Shown: positions 49,837 through 60,409, counted from the stretch's first letter. The stretch is 64,000 nucleotides of DNA from Aquatica leii (GCA_035610365.1 CM069435.1:64043389-64107388); one strand, 5' to 3'. The notes: generated from the sequence alone by a model not told the origin. Numbers and translations are program-made.

Positions 49837-50234
49837 ACCAATGTTAAAGTAAAGTTCATCTCTTTAATGCTTCTTTATAGTCAGTAGCGCATTGGTTTAA
49901 TACTAATAGGAGAAAAAATTGTAGAATCGGTAAATTTTTATGCCATCTGAAACACGCAGTGTCACCAAGTAACAAAACGTCGTAATATCTTAAGAGCAGA
50001 AAGAAGCATAACGCCGCTTTCAACAAATTAAGTAAAAAAAGGAAAAGCAAATTGGCAGATTTATTACTAAGAAGGTTCGTGAACTTAACCAATCAGAAAA
50101 AAGCGTTTAGGAAATGAAGTCAAAATTGCGTACAAAGAAGAAGGAGAGTTTTAAAAGAAGGTTTTAAAAACCCTGACGCGGTCCAAAAACAAAGAAAGTT
50201 GCATACGGGAGTACTCGCAAAGAAGAAGTTAATC
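49837..50234. other. Short unassigned stretch
   Basis: No recognisable gene. The minus-strand frame at 49856-50092 is hydrophobic low-complexity sequence with no family match. Confidence 0.35.
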
Positions 50235-50420
50235 GGGCTGTTTTTTTAACGAACTCGCGCAAGGAAGTTTATTTACGCGCTGTTTTTTTTTACCTACTCG
50301 AAAAAGTTATTTACGTGTTGGTTTTTTTCACTTACCCGTAAAAAGATACTGACGGGTGGGATCTTTTTTCGTACTCGGGAAAAAAGAGTTACTGACGGGC
50401 TGCTTTCTTTCACGTACATT
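50235..50420 (+). repeat. Tandem array, about 4.5 units of about 41 bp
   Basis: Units start with GGGCTG- or TGTTGG-like bases, then a T run, an ACTCG step, an A run and TTA.T.ACG, at about 50235, 50278, 50316, 50355 and 50398. The period ranges from 38 to 43 bp. The array follows LTR-like copy B and might belong to a retroelement leader or to a local expansion. Confidence 0.65.
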
Positions 50421-51635
50421 TATCATTATTATTTTTTTTAGTGTACGTTTTGTATAAAGTTATTAGTTAGTGACAAATTGTTACGTGGTTCCCAATTTGC
50501 GTCCAGTCTAGACCCAACAAACCGCAATACGTAAATCTAAATTTGAGGATTTCGCGCCAAATAAAAAGGTCAGAAATTAGTTAAATTTATTTAGATATGC
50601 GTTAGTAAGTTTTTTATTTGATTATTGTACCAGAGATGCGATCAACTCTTAAATTAAGAATGATTATTTAAAGTTAATTTTATCGCTTAAACAAGATTTT
50701 TTGTTTGTTTTTTTATTGTAAACGGATAGAGCAAATTTAATATTTTCTTTTCTTTGTCTTCGGTAATTGACAAGTCGCTTATAAGATTAGTTTTACATCT
50801 TTTGTGCCGAAAGATCACGCTAACAACATCTAGAGAATTTAATAAAAAAGGCATATCGATTATTTTGCGTCGTGAAAAGTTTTTATTGCAAGTCCAATCT
50901 GCTGAAAGTCTTCTTTAGATATGACAGGAAATCGCAAACGCGACAAACTGTTGAAAAAATCCAATTTTTAAACTGTGGATGCACATTTTCAAAGGTGAAA
51001 TCTCTGCTTTGCAACTTTTACATCTGAAAGGATGTGGCAACGTAGCTCAAATCGTGTTATAATCTTAGAAGCTGCTCAACTGTGAACCGCTATAAAACTC
51101 GGGTAAAATTCAATAATTATTTAGTTTTGTTGTTTTTTTTTAAATGTGCGTCCACAAATTAGAGTGTGGTGAAACAATTGTCAGGAATCACGCGATATAA
51201 ATTGTTTATTTAATTATTGAATGATTTATTTAATACAAGCGTATGCAATCAAAGTCTTACTAAATTTCTGAAAATTTCACTTTGGCTCTAAAATTAATTG
51301 TGTCTAGAGAAAATTTTACATTTGTCCGAATGCTCTCAACCGTATCTAAGCCAGCAGAAAATAACAGTCAGTAGACGTGAATCTCAATTTTTTGACCTTT
51401 CCTCGCACACATGCTTGTGAGCGCAATATTATTATTTGAGATTCGCGAAAGTGACTTTTTGCCTGAAAAATGTTTTCTGTCAAATAAAGTTCGATGTTTT
51501 GAGATTTTGTTGCTTTCTTTGTGTTTCTTATCGTACCTCACTTGGAAAAGAGAACCTAAGCGTTACCAACACAACCCAAATATTTCCTAATACTTCTTGC
51601 CTAACCAAAGCTTAGATGTGAGAAAGTAAATAAGT
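50421..51635. other. Non-coding stretch, nothing recognised
   Basis: No supported feature. Composition is A+T-rich with short interrupted frames. Confidence 0.4.
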
Positions 51636-52045
51636 ACCGTGATTCACGACATTAAAGCTTTAGAACTAAAGCATCGCGTCTCAATGTTGGTGCCAACAGT
51701 AGACTGGTGGAATAAAGAGAGTCGCGAACTTATGACAGAGTTTATTAAGCATTTTGTTAACGATTTGAAAATATTAGACCAAAATATTCCTTTTTGTGCT
51801 TCTCTAAAAAAAATTTCTATAAAAGATGTACCAGTTTGCAATCATTTCGCGCTATACTATTACATACTACTAAAGCTATAAATAGGAAACAACAACCGGG
51901 ATTGTTTGGATTTAGAGTTTTTAATACTAATTCAATGCCGAGTACAATTTTCGTTCCTCTTGGACAGGTAACAGACAAACAAATTGAACTACAAAAATGG
52001 AAAAAACAAATGACGCCGGCCTATTTACATGACATGATGTTTGTT
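51636..52045 (+). pseudogene. Unassigned coding-like relic in two overlapping frames
   Basis: Frame one (51639-51881) begins IKALELKHRVSMLVPTVDWW, continues with a leucine/lysine-rich helical-looking stretch, and loses character near 51840. Frame two (51794-52048) takes over with AINRKQQPGLFGFRVFNTNS and ends near MTPAYLHDMMFV. The smooth hand-over suggests one ancestral reading frame broken by a frameshift near 51840. I do not recognise the family. Its place between Gypsy fragments suggests transposon origin, but an old host or viral fragment is possible. Confidence 0.35.
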
Positions 52046-52479
52046 TAAGTCCATGGATTTAAGATAACGCGATCTGGTTTCTCTTTGGATATGTCACTGC
52101 TATGTTTTATCAGCGCGCAGCAATTCGTAATATTGAACGGTCTCCTCATAATTTGTTATCACAAAAAAATTTCTATAAGTCATTGGTCTTACTGATTTAT
52201 CATCTTCCAGCAATAAAGAGGTTATGAGAAACAATTCTCAGGCATTTTATAAAAAATGTTAAATACAAACAATTTTTAATTTTTTAATTTCTAATTTTTT
52301 TATTTATGTATGCATTTTTATTTTTAAAAATTGTAATAAATCTTCTACATTATATTACGTATGTAATATTGTGTTTCTTTTCAACACCTTCCGATAATTG
52401 CAAGATTTGCGATATCAGTGAATTTTTTATTTTATGTACCTGCAACTATGGAGAATAATGTTCTTATATCAAGTCATGA

Positions 52480-52990
52480 CAATTTAGGGCATGTCGGCCT
52501 AGATAAGTGTCACAAATACGTTTGTTAGGCATATTGGTTCTCGACAGTTCTTCTTAGTTTATCAAATTGCACTCTTGTAAAACGACTCAAACAAGTGCGG
52601 TGACAAAGCATATAGTTAAATGTTTTGAATGTTCTAGTAAACCTAAACGCTTATTAACTGATAGGGGCATATGTTTTACGAGCAACTTTTTTAACGAATT
52701 TTATTGAATACATTTTGATAGCTACGCACACCCCAAGAGCGAATGGCCAAGTAGATAGAACAAACAGAGTACTCACACCAATGTTATCAGATTTGTGTCA
52801 TTCTGTAGATAAGTAGGCTGATGTTCGTCATGAGGCGAAAGCTATAAAAAACACTTTTTATAGGGCAATTGATAATTCACTAAGTAAGATACTATTTGGC
52901 ATTAATCAGTCAGGCAAAGTTAGAGATGTCTTAAGAGCATTTCACAAGTGTGCGGTAGTCCGCAGACCAGATTAAATTGTAGATTCAAAA
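52480..52990 (+). pseudogene. Ty3/Gypsy integrase relic
   Basis: HDNLGHVGLDKCHKYV near 52470-52520 is the N-terminal HHCC-type zinc region. LTDRGICFTSNFFNEF near 52655 is the SDRG block around the second catalytic Asp. AHPKSEWPS or, in the neighbouring frame, THTPRANGQVDRTNRVLTPM near 52720 is the block around the catalytic Glu, here changed to Asp in GQVDRT. KILFGINQSGKVRDVL near 52890 is the usual post-core region. Three frames are needed, so it is inactive. Confidence 0.85.
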
Positions 52991-55426
52991 CTAGTAATGC
53001 ATTTTTATTATACAGTATACTTATGTACTATTATTAGATAAATTAGTAGTAGTGAATTAGAGTGCTCGAAATCAAGTTTTAATCACTATTAACAAAGTAA
53101 GTAACGTAAACAGACTAATATATTTGCTTGGTTCAGTTTTTTTTGTAGTACTTCAATTTTAACTAACACTTAAGCTAAAACATGTAAGTTTAAGTATGTT
53201 TTGTGTACACTGAGAGAAAGGCATACTTCAAACGACACAAAATTTATTTCTTTTAAAATTGTGTAATTAACGGTATCAACGTAAAACATATTTTTGAGTT
53301 AATGCATGTGTTTCTTTTAATTTAATACGCGTTTTGGATAATGCAATTAATAGTTAAATTAATCAATATTTTTTTAATACAATCAAACGAAATCTATTAA
53401 AGTTATTAAAATTGTTGACGTTACCGGGATTTGAACCCTATTTAGACCACGGCAGCTCTTAAAATTATAGACATATTTTATAAAGAAGTAAGTAAATAAA
53501 ATATTATAACACAAGAATTTCATTCAGAAGTTTTACGGCGAGAAAAATTACACACATAAATAAATTACAATAATAGCAGTAATCACTTTCATCTATAAAA
53601 TATATGTCAGTTACCGATTCAGCTCTAGTTGCTAGAATGTTATAAAAAATTATTAAATTTACGCTATTTACTACCCCGACTATTTTTACAAATGACGTGA
53701 TGTAACATTAAAAAGTATTAGCAGCTTTTAATTACTATAATTTATTACATTTTTAAAAAAGTAGTTTTCTTAGAAACTTAAATTGCTTGTAAACTACCTG
53801 TATCACAATAAACAAAAGTACAATGCAGTGTAAATCAGCTATTATAAATTCACTCGTTGAGTTGCAAACTATTACGAATCAAATTCTGAAATACGGAATA
53901 AGCACTAACTCATATGAATGTATAAATAAAAAAACAATATTTTTGTAAAATAGAATTTTTACAATAATCTTTTATACTTATTACTATTAAATAAAACTAA
54001 GGTTTTTAATTGTTACTAATAGTAGTTACAAGTAACGCATAAAAAACAATAATTTATTCCTTATTTAAAGGTAATTTTACAGGTAAACCTTAAACAACAA
54101 TTGCATAACTTGTTCATTAAGTTTTTGTTAATTGTTTATTAAATAACACTTGTATGTAATTAAAAATCATGTTAAATTTAATAGATAAAAGTAAATTTAA
54201 AAGTTACGCTGTTCTTTATATTTAAATTATTTATAATCTTTTGCATAGGGCTTAGTAAGCAAGGAAATTATATGTAGTTAGCGCATCATTTCTTAATATA
54301 AAGTGATTTTATATACGTTTAATAAATTTGATTACCATAAATATAAAACTACTAAAATAACATCTTATAATATAATCGTGCCGTGTCTAGAATGAAAAAT
54401 TATTAAATCACTTGGAATTAAAATTATTTAAAGTTATATTTTATACATTTAATTATTTATTTTTTATATTTTCATATAATTTAACATTAATTAACCTTTC
54501 CTAGTTTTTTTATAACATTTTTAAGTATTAAACTATACGTTAAACTTCTATTTTAATTGGTCATTCTCATTCAACACTGTAATAAAAATCTGAACGGTCT
54601 CTTAAGTGAAAACGTTTTGTTTTATAAAGACACTAAAGAACTACAACAAAAAACTGCATAAGTACTCAAGATAGTTTAAAACCCTTTACTATTTTGTGTA
54701 AATGAAGATAAAAAAGTAAATAACTGAAAATAAAATCACCTTTGATAATCCAATATTAATTAAATATTTTTTTCTAAATTTCTTTTTCGGTTTTTTTAGA
54801 TTCACATTTCTGATACTATTAAGTTGGACATTGTTAGAAAATAATCTTATAAACTAGTAGAAGCTTAACCGTTTAATTGAAACAATGTTTAATATGTAAA
54901 TTATGATTGTGATTCAAGATACTATATTAAAAACTTGTTTTATTGTTATTCTATATCTTGTCGGTTTGCGCATTAATTAATTAGCTCATCTGTCAAAAAA
55001 AATTTATATAAAATAACATCTGCATTTGTATGTATACATAGTACCTCACAACTTAAGCGTATACGCATTGTCTAACACAAACAAACCTTTAATACTAATC
55101 ACTTAAAGAAAACAAAATTTTACCAAAAAGTAAAGTTATGTCAAAGTAAAATTTCTAAAGCTATTACCGTTTTGCTCTTAAATTAAACATTGACCTTAAC
55201 TAAAAAATGTGGTATTAGAAATAAAAATGATACGTTTGTAAATATTTTTAAGTAGCAAACTGTCAATAAGTACAGTACTAGAAACTAATCTACAATTTAA
55301 TACAGTGTCTAAGTTTATAATTATTAGTTAAAATTTATTTTTTGTAAATATTACCGCTTAGATTTTAAACTATTGCTAAACTTAGTTAAATATACATTTT
55401 TCGATAAAGTTTTTTGTGCTTTATAT
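52991..55426. other. Very A+T-rich stretch, nothing recognised
   Basis: No gene was found. At about 53425-53455 the minus strand has GGGTTCAAATCCCGG, a tRNA T-arm or pol III B-box look-alike, but no complete tRNA could be folded. Confidence 0.45.
55423..55426. repeat. Target site duplication, left (ATAT)
   Basis: ATAT immediately before the left LTR matches ATAT at 62019-62022 after the right LTR. Four bases is the usual Ty3/Gypsy length. Low-complexity surroundings weaken the call slightly. Confidence 0.8.
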
Positions 55427-55877
55427 TGTTGCGAATTTATTTATTATTAACTAATTTATTTAAACGATTAAAACTACGTTTACTTATTCTAGAAATATAT
55501 ACACTTTTAAATTAACCGAACTAATTAAATCTAATAATAATATTTAATAAAAACACTTACACTATAATTTATATCACTTAAGATAAGATAACGGCCTCGG
55601 ATTTCACACTTGTTTACACTAATTATCACATACACGATTATTCTCGATTTATTTATGTAGACACACACGTGCGAACGATTTATTTTCACTTGATAATCTT
55701 CTTAATACAGCTGCATTCGCGTTTCGACAATAACTGCCCTACGATTTCTTTCTTACGTATTTATAGACATCGGCGAATCCTTCTCGAGCGTTCCTTACTT
55801 TTTGCTAGATCTTCTAGAAAATAGATAACAGCTTCTAGAAGGCTCTTGCATTTGCAAGTAATTTCTCGGACGTTTCA
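55427..55877 (-). repeat. 3' LTR, 451 bp
   Basis: Aligned without gaps to the 5' LTR at 61568-62018. I find only two differences, at about 55803 (T versus C) and 55808 (G versus T). On the coding strand it begins TGAAACG and ends CGCAACA. It supplies the last 83 nt of the macrodomain/CCCH ORF, including its stop. Confidence 0.96.
55679..55684 (-). promoter_or_regulatory. Polyadenylation signal AATAAA in 3' LTR
   Basis: AATAAA on the minus strand, downstream of the LTR TATA position; a second overlapping AATAAATAAA-type stretch lies at about 55648-55656. Either could direct 3' end formation of the genomic transcript. Confidence 0.45.
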
Positions 55878-56484
55878 CTGCCCCCTTCTTAGGACTGTTC
55901 TGTCCCAGAACAGGGGACTGGGTGAAACACCGGTAAAAGGGATCGTGGCGATAGCGGCAGCTTCCTCCATTCCGGCAACTTCCTTGACCATAAAAGTAAC
56001 AGTCAATGGACTTTTCCCGACCCAATACTTTCCTCGGTTGGTAACTACAGACCAACACTTGAATGCATGTTCCTCGGAAGACGACCTCCAACATGTTTCG
56101 AACTGTCCTCCAATTCAGTTGATCTAAGCCACAACCAAGCTTGAGTACTGCCAATTTCTTAACATGATGGAACTCCATTTGTCTCTTGAGACTCCATAAT
56201 GTTCGACATAGATCTTTGTATAACGGCTTGACACGTGAGTATTTCTTGGTGACCAAATAGAAAACGAAGCGTCCGTCACCACGTAGTCCTAAAACTTTTC
56301 CGACTGCCGGTTGCTGTCTTCGTAATTCATCTAGCTGCCCAAACTTCTTTTTAAACACGACTGCAACCCCTTTGGACATGTCAAGGTTCTCGCTCACGCA
56401 ATGTGCGATGGCGTAATCTTTTTGTGCCTGGAACAGGTCTTGTTGTTCCTCCAAACCTAGCTTTTCCAGAACCTCCGTATAAGT
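55795..56484 (-). CDS. TARG1/OARD1-like macrodomain fused to CCCH zinc finger
   Basis: Open frame after a TGA at 56485-56487, ending at 55795. Counting from the TTG at 56454: residues 6-138 align in order with the ADP-ribose glycohydrolase TARG1 (OARD1): DLF (6-8), AHCVSEN (17-23), MSKGVAVVFKKKFG (26-39), GRFVFYLVTKKY (61-72) and GCGLDQLNW (107-115). Lys70 and Asp111 occupy the positions of TARG1's catalytic Lys and Asp. Residues 152-170 form a CCCH zinc finger, C-x7-C-x5-C-x3-H. The last 22 or so residues are LTR-encoded. Pol overlaps it in another frame. There is no ATG before residue 26, so it is probably made by +1 frameshift from pol or from a spliced mRNA. Expected role: removal of ADP-ribose from glutamate/aspartate side chains, possibly on RNA-bound targets (inference). 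Confidence 0.9.
   Translation of the reverse strand, partial: TYTEVLEKLGLEEQQDLFQAQKDYAIAHCVSENLDMSKGVAVVFKKKFGQLDELRRQQPAVGKVLGLRGDGRFVFYLVTKKYSRVKPLYKDLCRTLWSLKRQMEFHHVKKLAVLKLGCGLDQLNWRTVRNMLEVVFRGTCIQVLVCSYQPRKVLGREKSIDCYFYGQGSCRNGGSCRYRHDPFYRCFTQSPVLGQNSPKKGAVKRPRNYLQMQEPSRSCYLFSRRSSKK
55878..55890 (-). other. Polypurine tract
   Basis: AAGAAGGGGGCAG on the coding strand, directly abutting the TGAAACG start of the 3' LTR: the usual plus-strand primer site for reverse transcription. It lies inside the macrodomain/CCCH ORF. Confidence 0.9.
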
Positions 56485-59002
56485 TCATAAACTTTTCGAA
56501 CTGCATTTCTTCGATTGGATTCCTGGTTCTGCTACTTATTACTCTGGTTCGGACCTGAACTTGCGCATTGTGGTTATCGCCAGCAAACGGGGCTAGACGA
56601 TCGACGTGGACCACTTTTGGCTTGCCTCTGGGCGGTTTTCGGATGCGGTATATAACGTCGTTAATACGCTGCACGACTTCATAGGGGCCCTCCCATTGCC
56701 TTTGCAGCTTCGGCGACAAACCACGTCTCCTTTGAGGGTTATACAACCAGACCATATCGCCAGGTTGAAACCCACCATTTTGCGCCTTGACGTCATATCT
56801 TGTTTTCATCCTGTCGCTGGCAATTTGTGTGTTCTTACGAACCTCTTCATGTACTTCGTCTAACCTCTTGGCCAGCTTGCTGACGTAATCTTCTCCAGCA
56901 ACTTCTTCTTCCGGTCTTCGCCCAAATTGAAGATCGCATGGTAATCTTATCTCACGACCAAGCATGACACAGGATGGTGTTTGGCCTGTGCTTTCGTGAA
57001 CGGATGATCGGTATGCCATTAAGAAAAGGTGCAAGTACTGATCCCAGTCCCTTTGGTGTTCGGACACTACCTTGGCTAAGTACTTGCCCATTGTTCGATT
57101 CATCCGTTCAACCATGCCATCAGACTGAGGATGGAGAGGCGTTGTCCTAGTCTTTTTAATCCCTAACAGTCGGCAAACTTCTTGAAACAGCCCAGACTCA
57201 AAATTGCGGCCTTGATCGGAGTGTAATTCCAACGGAACTCCAAACCGGCAGAAAAACTCCTTTACTAATACGTCTGCGACTGTAGCTGCTTCCTGATTGG
57301 GTATGGCGTAAGCCTCCGTCCATTTCGTGAAATAATCCATCGCCACCAGGATGTATTTATTTCCCGAATCGGATTCTGGGAACGACCCTGCGATGTCAAT
57401 CGCTACTCTTTCCAAAGGGCTTCCTACGTTGTATTGTTTCATGGGTGCTTTGCGCTTTCTCGCTGGACCATTTCCTGAAGCGCAGACTATGCATTTACGG
57501 CACCATTTTATGACGTCCTCTTTGCAGTTCATCCAGTAGAATCGTTCTCGCACTTTCCCCAACGTCTTCTTAATGCCAAAGTGTCCTCCTGATGTCCCAT
57601 CGTGGAGATGCTTCAACACTTCGGTCACCCTGCTCTTCGGCACTACCAGCTGTAGTCTGTTTCCCGTGCCCTCGGCACTTTCTAGGGATCGCTTAAGAAG
57701 ACCGTCTTCTACTATCAAGGAGTCCCACTGCGCCCAGTACGCTTTGATATTTTTGCATAAAGCACTCACTTCTTCCCAGGTTGGTCGTCGCCCGCTTTCT
57801 TTCCAATCCAGGAGTAGTCTTATTTCAGGATCGTCTTCTTGTTCGCGACGTAACTGCTCAGGTTCCCACTCATCATCAACCATAGCAGTTCTTCGGAGAC
57901 ATTCGACTTTTTCTTCCAGTCGCGAACAATGGCTGCAGTCCGCCGGACATGGTCTTCTAGACAAGGCATCAGCGTTCCGATGACTGCTTCCGGCACGGTG
58001 TTTTGTGTCGTAGTCATACTCTTGCAGTCTCTCGATCCATCTTGCCACTTGTCCTTCTGGGTTACGGAACTGCAGTAGCCATTTTAAAGCGGCGTGGTCT
58101 GTTCTCAATAAAAATTTTCGTCCATACAAATACTTGTAGAAATGTTCGATGGACTTAACGACTGCTAACAGCTCCCTCCTAGTCACGCAATAATTCCTTT
58201 CTGGCCTGGACAAAACCTTGCTAAAATACGCGATAACCTTTTCTTGTCCATCTTGAATCTGCGAAAGGACCGCGCCTATGGCCAGATTGCTTGCGTCGGT
58301 ATCCAAAACAAACTTTCCATCTTCTCTTGGATAACTCAAAATCGGCGAAGTGACTAGGGCTTGTTTTAGTTGATTAAAAGAACTTTCGCAGTCTTCATTC
58401 CATCTAAATTCTGCTTTTTCTTCAGTTAATTTTGTTAATGGTTTGGCAATATTGGCAAATCCGGGTACAAATCTTCTATAATAAGTGCACAACCCAAGGA
58501 AACTTCGGACTTGATGTTTGTCGATTGGTCTTGGCCATGCTTGCACTGCTCGGATTTTGTCTGGGTCAGCCCTCACTCCATCTCTAGATACGACGTGGCC
58601 AAGGTATTGGACTTCCTTCTTAAATACGTGGCACTTCTTTGGGCTCAGTTTGAGGTTAGCCCCACGTAATCGCTGGAACACTTCCTTCAAGTTGTTCAAG
58701 TGTTCTTCAAACGACCTTCCAACCACGATCACGTCGTCCAAGTAAACCAAGCACGTCTTCCAAGAAAATCCGCGCAAGATGGTCTCCATCAAACGCTCGA
58801 ACGTTGCAGGAGCGTTACACAGGCCGAAGGACATTACGGTGAACTGCCACAAACCAGTTCCAATCGTAAAAGCTGTTTTTTCACGATCCTTGGATTCTAA
58901 TTCTACCTGCCAGTATCCACTCTTTAAATCTAACGTAGAAAACCACTGGGATCCTGACAGGGTGTCTAGCGTATCGTCAATTCTTGGTAAAGGGTAGCTG
59001 TC
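56381..59002 (-). CDS. pol: Pol part 2: RT, RNase H, integrase
   Basis: In frame with the upstream gag-protease segment, after a TAG at 59003-59005. Counting from the Met at 58852: RT palm LVYLDDVIVVG (35-45); RNase H with DTDASNLAIGAVL, RRELLAVV, LRTDHAALKW and NADALSRR, all four acidic residues present; integrase HHCC region (HLHDGTSGGHFG, then CRKCIVC); core Asp in VAIDIAGSF, Asp in LHSDQGRNF and Glu in GMVERMNR; then PGDMVWLYNP and the WEGPYEVV block of a GPY/F-type C-terminus. The RT fingers, encoded at 58853-59002, lack a start of their own, so this part needs readthrough of the TAG. It stops with TGA at 56381-56383. Confidence 0.95.
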   Translation of the reverse strand, partial: DSYPLPRIDDTLDTLSGSQWFSTLDLKSGYWQVELESKDREKTAFTIGTGLWQFTVMSFGLCNAPATFERLMETILRGFSWKTCLVYLDDVIVVGRSFEEHLNNLKEVFQRLRGANLKLSPKKCHVFKKEVQYLGHVVSRDGVRADPDKIRAVQAWPRPIDKHQVRSFLGLCTYYRRFVPGFANIAKPLTKLTEEKAEFRWNEDCESSFNQLKQALVTSPILSYPREDGKFVLDTDASNLAIGAVLSQIQDGQEKVIAYFSKVLSRPERNYCVTRRELLAVVKSIEHFYKYLYGRKFLLRTDHAALKWLLQFRNPEGQVARWIERLQEYDYDTKHRAGSSHRNADALSRRPCPADCSHCSRLEEKVECLRRTAMVDDEWEPEQLRREQEDDPEIRLLLDWKESGRRPTWEEVSALCKNIKAYWAQWDSLIVEDGLLKRSLESAEGTGNRLQLVVPKSRVTEVLKHLHDGTSGGHFGIKKTLGKVRERFYWMNCKEDVIKWCRKCIVCASGNGPARKRKAPMKQYNVGSPLERVAIDIAGSFPESDSGNKYILVAMDYFTKWTEAYAIPNQEAATVADVLVKEFFCRFGVPLELHSDQGRNFESGLFQEVCRLLGIKKTRTTPLHPQSDGMVERMNRTMGKYLAKVVSEHQRDWDQYLHLFLMAYRSSVHESTGQTPSCVMLGREIRLPCDLQFGRRPEEEVAGEDYVSKLAKRLDEVHEEVRKNTQIASDRMKTRYDVKAQNGGFQPGDMVWLYNPQRRRGLSPKLQRQWEGPYEVVQRINDVIYRIRKPPRGKPKVVHVDRLAPFAGDNHNAQVQVRTRVISSRTRNPIEEMQFEKFMNLYGGSGKARFGGTTRPVPGTKRLRHRTLREREP
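56455..56461 (-). promoter_or_regulatory. Candidate +1 frameshift heptamer GCTAGGT
   Basis: In the pol frame the codons are GCT AGG T. Slipping one base gives GCT (A) GGT, which enters the macrodomain frame 75 nt before its first ATG and upstream of the DLF start of the fold. The arrangement mimics the Ty3 (GCG AGT T) and Ty1 (CTT AGG C) +1 sites. It lies inside the only window, 56381-56484, where the shift could occur. Function is inferred. Confidence 0.4.
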
Positions 59003-60409
59003 CTATTTGGTCACGTCGTTTAGCTGTCTGTAGTCTACACAAAACCTCGTTGATCCATCCTTCTTCTTTACGAGTACCACTGGGGATGCCCATGGGCTAC
59101 TTGAAGGTTCAATCACGCCTTCCCTCTCCATATCCGTAATTATTTGTTCGGCTTCTTCTCTTTTTGCCAAAGGAAGTCTGCGTGGATGTTGTCGTATCGG
59201 CCGAGCGTCTCCGGTATTAATTTTATGTTTCACCACGTTAGTTCTTCCTTTGGAGCCACTCTCCAGCGCGAACACATCTTGGTACTCTTGGATCAACACT
59301 TTAACTTTAGCCAGCTGGTCTTGGCTGAGGTTTTGGCATTTGGTGGTAAGAATGTCCAATAGATGTTGTGGACACTTCTTCGGCGGCGTATCTTCGTTCG
59401 TCTTCACGCATCTCACAATTTGTGATACTGGCGTGCATTGGCCTACCACGGTCTTCTTTTTCAACGTTACAGGATCTGAGTTGATGTTTAAGATCCTTAC
59501 TGGCATCGTGTTCTTTACTCGTACTAAGGTTCTGCCAACGAGTAGTCCCTTTTCAACTAAGCCGCCTTCCATTGGTTCAATCGCACGTATGTAGCCTTCC
59601 CGGAGATTTCCATCCAGGCGTGCCATCACCACACTTTCAGTCCTTGCAGGCAGAATCACGTCTCCACTCAATAAGACTCGCACGGCTGCCTTCTCTGACG
59701 AATGAAAAGGAATTTCTTCATTGTCGATCTTCAGGACATCGTTCTTCATATCCAAATGGAACCCATACTTCTTTATCACGTCCATTCCCAGGATAACTTC
59801 TTCCGTGATGTCGGCTACCAGTACTTGATGGTCGAGTACTCCATTTCCCAAACCAATGGTTACTTTGACTTGTCCGTGAGTAGGTATTTCGTCGCCCGTC
59901 GCCGTTCGAAGTCGTACTGTTGCTGGTGATGTCTTCTCGTTTTCCAATAACATGTCAGGACGAATGATGGTCTTCGTCGCTCCCGTGTCAACCAGTAACT
60001 GAACGCTTCTTCCATTGATCTTGCCATCGAGATAAATGCTATGCAATTGCTCCCTAGGCGATGCCATTTGGATGGTAATCTCCGGGGCATGGCTCGTTGA
60101 GGTCGACTTTCGCCCCATTCGGTCGACTTGTTCTAGTTTTCCTGGTTTTTTTTTGGGCTTAGTACAGCGTCGTCGTACGTGGCCCACTTCCCCGCAGTTC
60201 CAGCACGTCACTTCTCTTCCTCGAGCTACTTGTTCCCGAAATACACGTCGCACTATGTCTTCAATGCTTTCTTCTGAGTTTGAGGGTATTTCTGTAGCAC
60301 AACGGAGCTTATGGCTGCTTCGGTGCGACGCTTGTTTTGCCGCCTCGAACTCCAAAGCATGGGTTAAAGCGTCATCCAACGTCTTTGGTCGTGCTAACCG
60401 TAGAGTCTG
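59003..60409 (-). CDS. Pol part 1: gag C-terminus, zinc knuckle, protease, RT start
   Basis: Continues the gag frame directly after a TAG (60410-60412). Counting from the Met at 60379: a helical gag tail, one CCHC knuckle [14 protein letters not shown] (59-72), a retropepsin with [13 protein letters not shown] (128-140) and the later [12 protein letters not shown] block, a linker, then the start of RT ([20 protein letters not shown] and [13 protein letters not shown]). It ends at a second TAG (59003-59005), where homologues normally have a lysine or similar residue before DSYPLPR. The frame continues open beyond that stop. Without suppression the protease would be made but not a full RT. Confidence 0.93.
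   Translation of the reverse strand, partial: QTLRLARPKTLDDALTHALEFEAAKQASHRSSHKLRCATEIPSNSEESIEDIVRRVFREQVARGREVTCWNCGEVGHVRRRCTKPKKKPGKLEQVDRMGRKSTSTSHAPEITIQMASPREQLHSIYLDGKINGRSVQLLVDTGATKTIIRPDMLLENEKTSPATVRLRTATGDEIPTHGQVKVTIGLGNGVLDHQVLVADITEEVILGMDVIKKYGFHLDMKNDVLKIDNEEIPFHSSEKAAVRVLLSGDVILPARTESVVMARLDGNLREGYIRAIEPMEGGLVEKGLLVGRTLVRVKNTMPVRILNINSDPVTLKKKTVVGQCTPVSQIVRCVKTNEDTPPKKCPQHLLDILTTKCQNLSQDQLAKVKVLIQEYQDVFALESGSKGRTNVVKHKINTGDARPIRQHPRRLPLAKREEAEQIITDMEREGVIEPSSSPWASPVVLVKKKDGSTRFCVDYRQLNDVTK

Noticed and set aside
49856..50092. 78-codon minus-strand frame with leucine-rich segments
   Set aside because: Low complexity, no recognised family, and located at the edge of LTR-like copy B.
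53425..53455. GGGTTCAAATCCCGG on the minus strand, suggesting a tRNA
   Set aside because: Only the T-arm is convincing; no acceptor, D or anticodon stems could be folded around it.
55795..56484. Reading the extra ORF of the LTR element as an envelope gene
   Set aside because: It lacks a signal peptide, furin-like site and transmembrane helix, and its motifs match a macrodomain plus CCCH finger.
57573..57983. 136-codon plus-strand open frame, and other plus-strand frames within 55.8-61 kb
   Set aside because: They lie antisense to the retrotransposon's gag-pol and have serine/arginine-rich shadow translations without family resemblance.
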